Of a stretch of DNA of 64,000 nt, positions 51,637-59,101 are shown piece by piece. Each line of letters opens with the position of its first letter. Within the stretch, counting starts at the first letter, position 1. Location: NCBI RefSeq assembly GCF_004795105.1, contig NZ_SSBL01000018.1, positions 93,794 through 157,793 of the forward strand. Direction: 5' to 3'. Source of the DNA: Streptomyces sp. A0642. GTDB taxonomy: Bacteria; Actinomycetota; Actinomycetes; Streptomycetales; Streptomycetaceae. Under the pieces are notes generated by a model. That model was not told the DNA's origin. It saw only the letters and a program-made list of their open reading frames with translations, and made no database searches. The translations under genes were made by a program, and so were the position numbers.

Positions 51637-52585
51637 CGCGACCAAGACCACCCCCGCTCCCGCGCCCGAGGACGCCAAGGCGGCGCTCGCGGACCCGTCG
51701 GCGACCGTGAAGGCGGACAAGGCGCGCAGCCTGTGGGGCGACGCCTGGCGGGACCTGCGCTCCAACTGGTACTTCATCATCTCGTCGGTGCTGATCGTCA
51801 TCCTCATCGTGATGGCGATCTTCCCGGGCCTGTTCACCAGCGCCTCGCCGACCTCGGCCGACCTGGTGCACCACTACCTGGGCAAGCCGGAGCTCGGCAA
51901 GATCGGCTCCGAGGGCTGGCTCGGCTACGACGGCCAGGGCCACAGCGTCTACGCCCGTGTCATCTACGGCACCCGGGCCTCGGTCACCGTCGGCGTCTGC
52001 GTCACCCTCCTGGTGACCCTGTTCGGCGGACTGATCGGCATGCTCGCCGGCTACTTCGGCGGTTGGGTCGACGCCCTGCTCGCAGGCTTCTTCACCAACG
52101 TCTTCCTCGGCATCCCCTTCCTGCTGGGCGCCATGGTCGTCCTCCAGGCGTTCACCGACCGGACGATCTGGGTGGTCATCTTCGCCCTGGCGTTCCTCGG
52201 CTGGACCCAGATCGCGCGAGTCATGCGCGGTGCGGTGATCGTGATCAAGCAGTCGGACTACGTGCAGGCCGCCAGGGCGCTCGGCGCGGGCACGGGCCGG
52301 ATCCTCTTCCGGCACATCCTGCCCAACGCCATGGCTCCCGTGATCGTCGTCGCCACCATCTCGCTGGGTGTCTACATCTCGGCGGAGGCGACCCTGTCCT
52401 ACCTGGGCCTCGGCCTGGCCTCCCCGACCATCTCGTGGGGCATGGACATCTCCGGTGGCGCCGCCCAGATCCGCGTCGCACAGCACATCCTGCTGTACCC
52501 GTCGATCATGCTCAGCATCACCGTTCTGGCGTTCATCATGCTCGGCGAAGCCGTCCGCAACGCCCTCGATCCGAAGTCGCGATAA
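51629..52585 (+). CDS. Oligopeptide ABC transporter permease (OppC-like)
   Basis: A 318-residue protein. A hydrophilic Ala/Asp-rich start (about 35 residues) is followed by WRDLRSNWYFIISSVLIVIL and five more helices. The EAA loop YVQAARALGAGTGRILFRHI followed by LPNAMAPVIV and the end IMLGEAVRNALDPKSR are typical of DppC/OppC. The ATG at 51629 overlaps the preceding permease. The next gene starts 11 bp downstream behind AAGGAGG. Confidence 0.93.
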   Translation: MPDATKTTPAPAPEDAKAALADPSATVKADKARSLWGDAWRDLRSNWYFIISSVLIVILIVMAIFPGLFTSASPTSADLVHHYLGKPELGKIGSEGWLGYDGQGHSVYARVIYGTRASVTVGVCVTLLVTLFGGLIGMLAGYFGGWVDALLAGFFTNVFLGIPFLLGAMVVLQAFTDRTIWVVIFALAFLGWTQIARVMRGAVIVIKQSDYVQAARALGAGTGRILFRHILPNAMAPVIVVATISLGVYISAEATLSYLGLGLASPTISWGMDISGGAAQIRVAQHILLYPSIMLSITVLAFIMLGEAVRNALDPKSR

Positions 52586-52596
52586 GGAGGGCGAAC

Positions 52597-53655
52597 GTGG
52601 CCACCATCAACAAGACCGCTGAAGTCCCGTCCGCACGCTCGGGTGACGACTATGTCGGCCCCCTGCTCGATGTCCGTGACCTGCACGTGGAGTTCCACAC
52701 CCGCGACGGTGTGGCCAAGGCGGTCAACGGTGTCAACTACAGCGTGAACGCCGGGGAGACCCTCGCCGTTCTCGGTGAGTCCGGCTCCGGCAAGTCCGTG
52801 ACGGCGCAGGCCATCATGGGCATCCTCGACATGCCGCCGGGCAGGATCCCGCAGGGCGAGATCCTGTTCCGTGGCCAGGACATGCTCACGATGTCCTACG
52901 AGGAGCGGCGGAAGATCCGCGGCCAGAAGATCGCGATGATCTTCCAGGACGCGCTCTCCTCGCTGAACCCGGTCCTCACCGTCGGCTACCAGCTCGGCGA
53001 GATGTTCCGGGTCCACCAGGGCCTGTCCAAGAAGGAAGCCCGCGCCAAGGCCATCGAGCTGATGGACCAGGTGAAGATCCCGGCCGCCGCGGCCCGGGTC
53101 GCGGACTACCCGCACCAGTTCTCCGGCGGTATGCGCCAGCGCATCATGATCGCCATGGCGCTGGCCCTGGAGCCGGACCTGATCATCGCGGACGAGCCGA
53201 CCACCGCGCTCGACGTGACCGTCCAGGCCCAGGTCATGGACCTGCTCGCGGAGCTCCAGCGCGAGTACAACATGGGTCTGATCCTGATCACGCACGACCT
53301 CGGCGTCGTCGCCGACGTCGCCGACAAGATCGCGGTCATGTACGCGGGCCGGATCGTCGAGACCGCCCCGGTGCACGAGATCTACAAGCGCCCGGCGCAC
53401 CCCTACACCAAGGGGCTGCTCGAGTCGATCCCGCGCCTGGACCAGAAGGGCCAGGAGCTCTTCGCGATCAAGGGTCTGCCGCCCAACCTGCTTCGCGTGC
53501 CGTCGGGTTGTGCCTTCAACCCGCGCTGCACCATGGCGCAGGACATCTGCCGTACGGAGATCCCGGCGCTGCGCCCGGTGACCGAGCAGGACGGCGCCGA
53601 GCTGGCCGGACGCGGCAGCGCCTGCCACTTCTGGAAGGAGACGATCCATGGCTGA
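52597..53655 (+). CDS. Oligopeptide ABC transporter ATPase (OppD-like)
   Basis: A 352-residue ATPase. Walker A is LGESGSGKSVTAQAIMGIL, the signature is YPHQFSGGMRQRIMIAMALA and Walker B is LIIADEPTTALDVTVQAQVM. The C-terminal oligopeptide-type extension has a Cys cluster (SGCAFNPRCTMAQDIC ... ACHFW), which in this subfamily can bind an iron-sulfur cluster. The GTG at 52597 follows AAGGAGGGCGAAC. It overlaps the second ATPase gene by eight bases. Confidence 0.94.
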   Translation: MATINKTAEVPSARSGDDYVGPLLDVRDLHVEFHTRDGVAKAVNGVNYSVNAGETLAVLGESGSGKSVTAQAIMGILDMPPGRIPQGEILFRGQDMLTMSYEERRKIRGQKIAMIFQDALSSLNPVLTVGYQLGEMFRVHQGLSKKEARAKAIELMDQVKIPAAAARVADYPHQFSGGMRQRIMIAMALALEPDLIIADEPTTALDVTVQAQVMDLLAELQREYNMGLILITHDLGVVADVADKIAVMYAGRIVETAPVHEIYKRPAHPYTKGLLESIPRLDQKGQELFAIKGLPPNLLRVPSGCAFNPRCTMAQDICRTEIPALRPVTEQDGAELAGRGSACHFWKETIHG

Positions 53656-54790
53656 CATGAAGAAGGAGCCCGTGGACGCCACCCCGAACGTCTCCGAGGT
53701 GGAGACGGTCGACGCGACCACCGAGGCGGAGGCCGTAGCCGCCATCGACGCACCCGTGTCGCAGGGCGAGCCGATCCTCCAGGTCCGCAATCTGGTCAAG
53801 CACTTCCCGCTGACCCAGGGCATCCTGTTCAAGAAGCAGGTCGGCGCGGTCAAGGCCGTGGACGGGGTCTCGTTCGACCTCTACGCGGGCGAGACGCTCG
53901 GCATCGTCGGCGAGTCCGGCTGTGGCAAGTCCACCGTCGCCAAGCTCCTGATGACGCTGGAGCAGGCCACCGCCGGCGAGGTCTTCTACAAGGGCCAGGA
54001 CATCACCAAGCTGTCCGGCCGCGCGCTGAAGGCCGTGCGCCGCAACATCCAGATGGTGTTCCAGGACCCGTACACCTCGCTGAACCCCCGCATGACGGTC
54101 GGCGACATCATCGGTGAGCCCTACGACATCCACCCCGAGGTGGCTCCGAAGGGCGACCGGCGGCGCAAGGTCCAGGAGCTCCTGGACGTCGTCGGCCTCA
54201 ACCCGGAGTACATCAACCGCTACCCGCACCAGTTCTCCGGCGGTCAGCGCCAGCGCATCGGCATCGCCCGCGGTCTCGCGCTCAACCCGGAGATCATCAT
54301 CTGCGACGAGCCGGTCTCCGCGCTCGACGTGTCGGTGCAGGCCCAGGTCATCAACCTGATGGGGAAGCTGCAGGACGAGTTCAACCTCTCCTACCTCTTC
54401 ATCGCGCACGACCTGTCCATCGTCCGGCACATCTCGGACCGGGTCGGCGTCATGTACCTCGGCAAGATGGCCGAGATCGGTACGGACGAGCAGATCTACG
54501 ACCACCCGACGCACCCCTACACCCAGGCGCTGCTGTCGGCGGTCCCCGTCCCGGACCCGGAGGCCCGCGAGGGCCGCGAGCGGATCATCCTCACCGGCGA
54601 CGTCCCGTCCCCGGCCAACCCGCCGTCGGGCTGCAGCTTCCGCACCCGCTGCTGGAAGGCCGAGGCCAAGTGCGCCGAGGAGACGCCGCTGCTGGCGATC
54701 CCCGAGCGTTTCAGGACCTCGACGACGCCGGCCGCGCACGAGTCGGCATGCCACTTCGCCGAGGAGAAGAACGTGGTGGGCGCGGCCTGA
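53648..54790 (+). CDS. Oligopeptide ABC transporter ATPase (OppF-like)
   Basis: A 380-residue ATPase. An acidic, Ala/Val-rich N-terminal extension (residues 1-38) precedes PILQVRNLVKHFPLTQGILF. Walker A is VGESGCGKSTVAKLLMTLE, the signature FSGGQRQRIGIARGLALN and Walker B IIICDEPVSALDVSVQAQVI. The C-terminal Cys cluster (SGCSFRTRCWKAEAKC ... ACHFAEE) is present. It is the last gene of the operon and is followed by a strong terminator. It forms the asymmetric ATPase pair with the OppD-like protein. Confidence 0.94.
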   Translation: MADMKKEPVDATPNVSEVETVDATTEAEAVAAIDAPVSQGEPILQVRNLVKHFPLTQGILFKKQVGAVKAVDGVSFDLYAGETLGIVGESGCGKSTVAKLLMTLEQATAGEVFYKGQDITKLSGRALKAVRRNIQMVFQDPYTSLNPRMTVGDIIGEPYDIHPEVAPKGDRRRKVQELLDVVGLNPEYINRYPHQFSGGQRQRIGIARGLALNPEIIICDEPVSALDVSVQAQVINLMGKLQDEFNLSYLFIAHDLSIVRHISDRVGVMYLGKMAEIGTDEQIYDHPTHPYTQALLSAVPVPDPEAREGRERIILTGDVPSPANPPSGCSFRTRCWKAEAKCAEETPLLAIPERFRTSTTPAAHESACHFAEEKNVVGAA

Positions 54791-54821
54791 GACGCCGGCA
54801 CCGCCCGACGCTGTACGTGAG

Positions 54822-54872
54822 ACACGCCGGACCCCTCGGGAGCCTTTCGGGCACCCGGGGGGTCCGGCGTGT
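54822..54872 (+). terminator. Hairpin terminator of the plus-strand oligopeptide operon
   Basis: ACACGCCGGACCCC and GGGGTCCGGCGTGT form a 14-bp stem around a GC-rich loop, 31 bp after the operon's last stop. Confidence 0.85.
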
Positions 54873-54911
54873 GTCCGGCGGCGGGGCGCCGGGCGGGCGC
54901 CCGGACCCCGG

Positions 54912-55448
54912 CTACGCGTACTGGATGCCCCACAGGTTGCTGCTCTTCTTCACCGGCGCCACGTTGTTGCTCTTCTTCCACACCTTGCTCTTCTTGCAGC
55001 CGCCGGTGCTCTTGGGCACCATGCGGTACTTCGTCACGCTGAAACCCTTGGCCTCGTGCCACATCATCAGGCGGCCGCGGCTCTTGCCGCTCTTCTTCTT
55101 GACCGTGGCGGAGTACGTCCAGGTGTCGGACTTGGACCAGGTCTTGCCCACGGCGACGCTGAACGAGGTCGAGGCCTTCGCGAAGATCACGCCCGCCTCG
55201 GCGCCGACGGTCGCCGTGCCGGTCGCGGTCCAGGAGCCCGTCTTGTTCTTGGCGTAGCTGATGGTGACGCCCGGCCGCGCCCAGTCGCTGTGCACCTGGG
55301 TGGCGCGCCAGACGGTCTTCTTGTCCCCGATCGAGTAGATCGGGTTGTCGTCGCAGTGGGCAGCCGCCGACGCGGGAGCTGCCGCCCCGGCCACGACGCC
55401 GGCGCCGAGCAGGGCGGCGGTGACCACAGTGCTGATGACACGCTTCAC
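54912..55448 (-). CDS. Small secreted Lys/Trp/Ser-rich protein of unknown function
   Basis: A 178-residue protein starting at a GTG behind GGAGGACCTGC. A Sec signal (KRVISTVVTAALLGAGVVAG, then APASA; cleavage near residue 29) leads a beta-rich body (KTVWRATQVHSDWARPGVTI, SYAKNKTGSWTATGTATVGA, SVAVGKTWSKSDTWTYSATV). The tail is Lys-rich (KKSGKSRG, CKKSKVWKKSNN, PVKKSSNLW). Two cysteines could pair. I recognise no family. It sits alone between two convergent oligopeptide-transport operons. Confidence 0.68.
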   Translation of the reverse strand: MKRVISTVVTAALLGAGVVAGAAAPASAAAHCDDNPIYSIGDKKTVWRATQVHSDWARPGVTISYAKNKTGSWTATGTATVGAEAGVIFAKASTSFSVAVGKTWSKSDTWTYSATVKKKSGKSRGRLMMWHEAKGFSVTKYRMVPKSTGGCKKSKVWKKSNNVAPVKKSSNLWGIQYA

Positions 55449-55784
55449 GCAGGTCCTCCGGGATATGGACTTCTTGAGGGGGTACGCGTCACACGTTATG
55501 GGCCAACAACGGTATGTCATAAGGGACTTGAGGGACTGTTGAGGTTCTTTATGAGGAGGTAGGGGTTCCGCCCCGATTCGGTCCGATTCCGCTCCGCGCC
55601 GGGAGCGCGAAGGCGCCCGGAACCGATCGGTTCCGGGCGCCGTGCCCAGGTACCCGGGAACCGGGCTCGCAGGTGGCTCGGGTCAATGGGCCGACGTGCT
55701 CGGTTCCTTGGGCCGGGAAGTCCCGCGTGTCCCGGACCGGTGGGCCCGTTGGCGCGGGAGTCCCCGGGGCGGGGGGAAGGGGTG
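55449..55784. other. Intergenic region upstream of the secreted protein
   Basis: These 336 bp hold the promoter of the small secreted protein (ATGACATACCGTTGTTGGCC region on the minus strand, about 55490-55525) and the terminator at 55612-55641 of the minus-strand transporter operon. No gene is supported. Confidence 0.5.
55612..55641. terminator. Perfect 30-bp palindrome, probable terminator of the minus-strand oligopeptide operon
   Basis: GGCGCCCGGAACCGA at 55612-55626 is followed directly by its exact complement TCGGTTCCGGGCGCC at 55627-55641. It lies 144 bp past the OppF-like stop in the minus direction. Confidence 0.65.
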
Positions 55785-56894
55785 TCAGCCCCCTGCCTCC
55801 AGGTTCTTGCCGGCCTTGCCGGGACGGGGCCCGTCACCCTGGTCGGGACGCGGCCCGTCGGACGCCGTGCGCGCCGCGGGGAAGGACGAGACGACCGTGG
55901 GCTCCTCCGGGTAGTGGCAGGCCGTCAGATGGCCGTCACGGCCGTCCTGGACCTGCACCAGCGGCGGAGTCTCGGTCGCGCACTTCTCCGTCGCCTTCCA
56001 GCAGCGGGTGCGGAAGCGGCAGCCCGAGGGCGGATTGACCGGGGAGGGCACATCGCCGACCAGCCGTACGCGCTCGACGACCGGCTCGTCGTCGGCGGTG
56101 GGCTCGGGCACGGCCGAGAGCAGCGCCCGCGTGTACGGGTGACGGGGATTGCCGTACAGGTCCTCGCGGTCGGCGACCTCCACGATCCGGCCGAGGTACA
56201 TGACGGCCACGCGCTCCGAGAAGTGCCGCACGATGGCCAGGTCGTGGGCGATGAAGAGGAACGCGATGCCCAGCTCCCTCTGGAGCTTCTGGAGCAGGTT
56301 CACCACCTGCGCCTGGATCGAGACGTCGAGCGCCGAGACCGGCTCGTCGGCCACGATGAGCTTCGGTTCCAGGGCCAGCGCGCGGGCCACCCCGATGCGC
56401 TGGCGCTGACCGCCGGAGAACTCGTGCGGGAAGCGGTTGTAGTGCTCCGGGTTGAGGCCGACGGTCTCCAGGAGTTCACGGACCCGGGCCTCGCGGCCGC
56501 CGGCCGGGTTGATGCCGTTGATCTCCATGGGCGCGGCGACGATCTTGCCGACGGTCTGCCGCGGGTTCAGGGAGGCGTACGGGTCCTGGAAGATCATCTG
56601 GATCTCGGAGCGGACCGGGGCCAGCTCCTTGCGCGAGGCGTGGCTGATGTCCTGCCCGCGGTAGGAGATCCGGCCGGCGGTCGGCTCCAGGAGCCGGGTG
56701 ATCAGACGGCCCGTCGTCGACTTGCCGCAGCCGGACTCACCGACCAGGCCGAGGCTCTCGCCCGCGCCGATCGTGAAGTCGAGGCCGTCCACGGCCTGGA
56801 CCGCGCCGATCGTCCGCCGGATCGGGAACCCGCCCTTGATCGGGAAGTGCTTGGTGAGCCCGGAGACTTCCAGGAGGGGATCGGTGCTGCTCAT
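55785..56894 (-). CDS. Oligopeptide ABC transporter ATPase (OppF/BldKE-like)
   Basis: A 369-residue ATPase. Walker A is VGESGCGKSTTGRLITRLLE, the signature FSGGQRQRIGVARALALE and Walker B LIVADEPVSALDVSIQAQVV. The C-terminal Cys cluster (SGCRFRTRCWKATEKC ... ACHYPEE) is present, followed by a Gly/Pro/Asp-rich tail. The ATG at 56892-56894 is 25 bp after the OppD-like stop. It is the last gene of the five-gene minus-strand operon. Confidence 0.93.
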   Translation of the reverse strand: MSSTDPLLEVSGLTKHFPIKGGFPIRRTIGAVQAVDGLDFTIGAGESLGLVGESGCGKSTTGRLITRLLEPTAGRISYRGQDISHASRKELAPVRSEIQMIFQDPYASLNPRQTVGKIVAAPMEINGINPAGGREARVRELLETVGLNPEHYNRFPHEFSGGQRQRIGVARALALEPKLIVADEPVSALDVSIQAQVVNLLQKLQRELGIAFLFIAHDLAIVRHFSERVAVMYLGRIVEVADREDLYGNPRHPYTRALLSAVPEPTADDEPVVERVRLVGDVPSPVNPPSGCRFRTRCWKATEKCATETPPLVQVQDGRDGHLTACHYPEEPTVVSSFPAARTASDGPRPDQGDGPRPGKAGKNLEAGG

Positions 56895-56919
56895 GGTGGG
56901 GAAACCCGTCTCTTGTACG

Positions 56920-57957
56920 TCAGTGGGGCCGGATGGCGGCGAAGTCGGCGAAGAAGTCCATGCGCTGCTCCGCGGTGAGGTGGCAGGCGGCTCCGCGGCC
57001 CGCGACCAGTTCGAGCGGCGGCTGCTCGGTCGAGCATCGCGCACCGCCCACCTGCTCCGTGAAGGTGCACCGGGGATGGAAGCGGCAGCCCGTCGGCGGG
57101 TTGAGGAGGCTCGGGGGGCTGCCCGGGATCGGTGACAGCGGCACGTCGATCGGGCCCTTGAGGCTGGGCATGGACCCGAGCAGGCCCCAGGTGTACGGGT
57201 GCTGGGGCGCGCGCAGCACCTCCTTCTTCGTGCCGCGCTCCACGCACCGGCCGCCGTACATCACCAGCACGTCGTCCGCGATGTCGGCGATGACGCCCAG
57301 GTCATGCGTGATGAAGACGATCCCCATGCCGAACTCCTGCTGGAGGTCCTTCAGCAGGTCCATGATCTGGGCCTGCACGGTGACGTCCAGCGCGGTGGTG
57401 GGCTCGTCCGCGATGAGCAGGGCGGGGTTGCAGACCAGTGACATGGCGATCATCGCGCGCTGGCGCATACCGCCGGAGAACTGGTGCGGGTAGTCGTCCA
57501 CCCGCAGGTCGGGCTGCGGGATGCCCACCTTGGTGAGCATCTCCACGGACCGCGCCCGCGCCTCGCGCTTGGAGGCCCCGGTGTGCTTGCGGAACGTCTC
57601 GCCGATCTGCCTGCCGATCGTGTGGTACGGCGACAGCGAGGCCAGGGCGTCCTGGAAGATCATGGCCATCTTGCTGCCGCGGAGCCGCTCCAGTTCCCGC
57701 TCGGAAGCGGCGAGCAGGTCCTGCCCGTCGAGCAGGATCTCGCCCTCGATCTCGGTGTGGTCGGGGTCGTGCAGGCCCAGGACCGACAGGTTGGTGACCG
57801 ACTTGCCCGAACCGGACTCGCCGACGATGCCGAGGGTCTTGCCCTTCTGCACGTCGAAGGAGAGACCGTCGACGGCCTTGACGACGCCGTCCTCGGTCGA
57901 GAAGTGGACGTGCAGATCCTTGACGGACAGCAGGGGAGGCTGATCGGTGCTCGTCAC
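56920..57957 (-). CDS. Oligopeptide ABC transporter ATPase (OppD/BldKD-like)
   Basis: A 345-residue ATPase starting at GTG 57955-57957 (TSTDQPPLLSVKDLHVHFST). Walker A is VGESGSGKSVTNLSVLGLHD, the signature FSGGMRQRAMIAMSLVCNP and Walker B LLIADEPTTALDVTVQAQIM. The family C-terminal Cys cluster (TGCRFHPRCTFTEQVGGARC ... ACHLTAE) is present. GGAGCG lies upstream of the start. It is the fourth gene of the permease, binding protein, permease, ATPase, ATPase operon. Confidence 0.93.
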   Translation of the reverse strand: MTSTDQPPLLSVKDLHVHFSTEDGVVKAVDGLSFDVQKGKTLGIVGESGSGKSVTNLSVLGLHDPDHTEIEGEILLDGQDLLAASERELERLRGSKMAMIFQDALASLSPYHTIGRQIGETFRKHTGASKREARARSVEMLTKVGIPQPDLRVDDYPHQFSGGMRQRAMIAMSLVCNPALLIADEPTTALDVTVQAQIMDLLKDLQQEFGMGIVFITHDLGVIADIADDVLVMYGGRCVERGTKKEVLRAPQHPYTWGLLGSMPSLKGPIDVPLSPIPGSPPSLLNPPTGCRFHPRCTFTEQVGGARCSTEQPPLELVAGRGAACHLTAEQRMDFFADFAAIRPH

Positions 57958-58016
57958 GGGGACGCTCCAGGAGGATGGTGCGGAGGCAGGGGCTGGGCCG
58001 GGAACGGGGGAGCGGG

Positions 58017-58997
58017 TCAGGCGAGTCGGATCCGCGGGTCGATGAGGCCGTAGACGGCGTCCACGACGATGTTGGCGAAGACGATCGCCCCCGCGGCGAC
58101 CATCGTGACGCCGAGCAGCATGGGCAGGTCGCTCGTGTCGACGGAGTGCACGGAGAGCTGGCCCAGGCCCTGGAGGCTGAAGGTCGCCTCGGTGATGATG
58201 GCGCCGCCGACGAGGGTGCCCAGATCGATGCCGAAGATGGTGACGATCGGTCCCATCGCGCCGCGCCAGGCGAAGCGGAAGAAGACCGTGGCCCTGGACA
58301 GCCCCTTGGCACGGGCGGTGCGGACGTAGTCCTCGGTGAGCTGCTCGACCAGCTGCGAGCGGGTCATCCGGGTGTAGTTGGCGGTGAAGATGATCGACAG
58401 GACCAGCCAGGGCAGCAGGAGCCCGGAGGCCCACTTCGCCGGGTTCTCGGTGAACGGCGTGTACGAGGGCTGGCTGAGCAGCCCCATCCGTTGCACCAGC
58501 AGGAACATGGCGATGTAGCCGACGAAGTAGATCTGCAGCGAGGCTCCGAGCAGCGAGGCCGAGCTGGCGATCTTGTCCAGGGCCTTGCCGCGCTTGACCG
58601 CGGCCAGCATGCCCGCACCGACGCCGAAGATCACGAAGAACACCGACGCGCCCAGCGAGATCGAGAGGGTCAGCGGGAGCCGGTCCATGATCGTGCCGAA
58701 GACCGGCTCGCGGTTGGTGAACGAGTAGCCGAGGCAGGGTGCCGGGCAGTGGCCGTAGTTGCCGTAGTCACGGCCGGTGAAGATGCCGGCCAGCCAGTGC
58801 CAGTACTGGACGGGCAGCGGGTCGGCGATCCCCAGGTTCTGCCTGATCTGGGTGAGCAGTTCCGGCGAGCAGACCTTGCCGCAGGCGAGCCTCGCGGGGT
58901 CACGGGGGATCGCGTAGAAGAGGCAGAAGGTGATGGCGCTGATGATCAGCAGAATGACGAGAGCGCCGGTCACGCGGCGGAGCAGGAAACGAAGCAT
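58017..58997 (-). CDS. Oligopeptide ABC transporter permease (OppB/BldKC-like)
   Basis: A 326-residue membrane subunit with the DppB-type start LRFLLRRVTGALVILLIISA and FYAIPRDPARLACGK. The EAA loop is LTEDYVRTARAKGLSRATVF followed by FRFAWRGAMGPIV. Two extra Cys residues in GHCPAPCLGYS and two in CGKVCSPE lie in the first extracytoplasmic loop and may form disulfides, unlike the plus-strand paralogue. It follows the binding-protein gene, from which it is separated by a very strong hairpin at 59061-59093. Confidence 0.93.
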   Translation of the reverse strand: MLRFLLRRVTGALVILLIISAITFCLFYAIPRDPARLACGKVCSPELLTQIRQNLGIADPLPVQYWHWLAGIFTGRDYGNYGHCPAPCLGYSFTNREPVFGTIMDRLPLTLSISLGASVFFVIFGVGAGMLAAVKRGKALDKIASSASLLGASLQIYFVGYIAMFLLVQRMGLLSQPSYTPFTENPAKWASGLLLPWLVLSIIFTANYTRMTRSQLVEQLTEDYVRTARAKGLSRATVFFRFAWRGAMGPIVTIFGIDLGTLVGGAIITEATFSLQGLGQLSVHSVDTSDLPMLLGVTMVAAGAIVFANIVVDAVYGLIDPRIRLA

Positions 58998-59060
58998 GGG
59001 TCGTGACTTTCCGGGTGTGGCGCCGTCGCCGGGTGTAGGGAGCGGGGAAGGGACCGGAGC

Positions 59061-59093
59061 GGGGGAGGGCGGCCGGTCCGGCCGCCCTCCCCC
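59061..59093 (-). terminator. Intercistronic hairpin/attenuator downstream of the binding protein
   Basis: GGGGGAGGGCGGCCGG (59061-59076) is exactly complementary to 59078-59093, a 16-bp stem with one unpaired central base. It lies 8 bp past the binding-protein stop and 63 bp before the permease start, so it probably limits read-through inside the operon. Confidence 0.75.
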
Positions 59094-59101
59094 CGGCGGT
59101 T

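Noticed and set aside
48758..55690. 15-bp exact repeat GCTCGGGTCAATGGG at 48758-48772 and 55676-55690
   Set aside because: It has no palindromic character, and one copy is in a promoter region while the other lies beyond a terminator. A single shared 15-mer is weak evidence of function.
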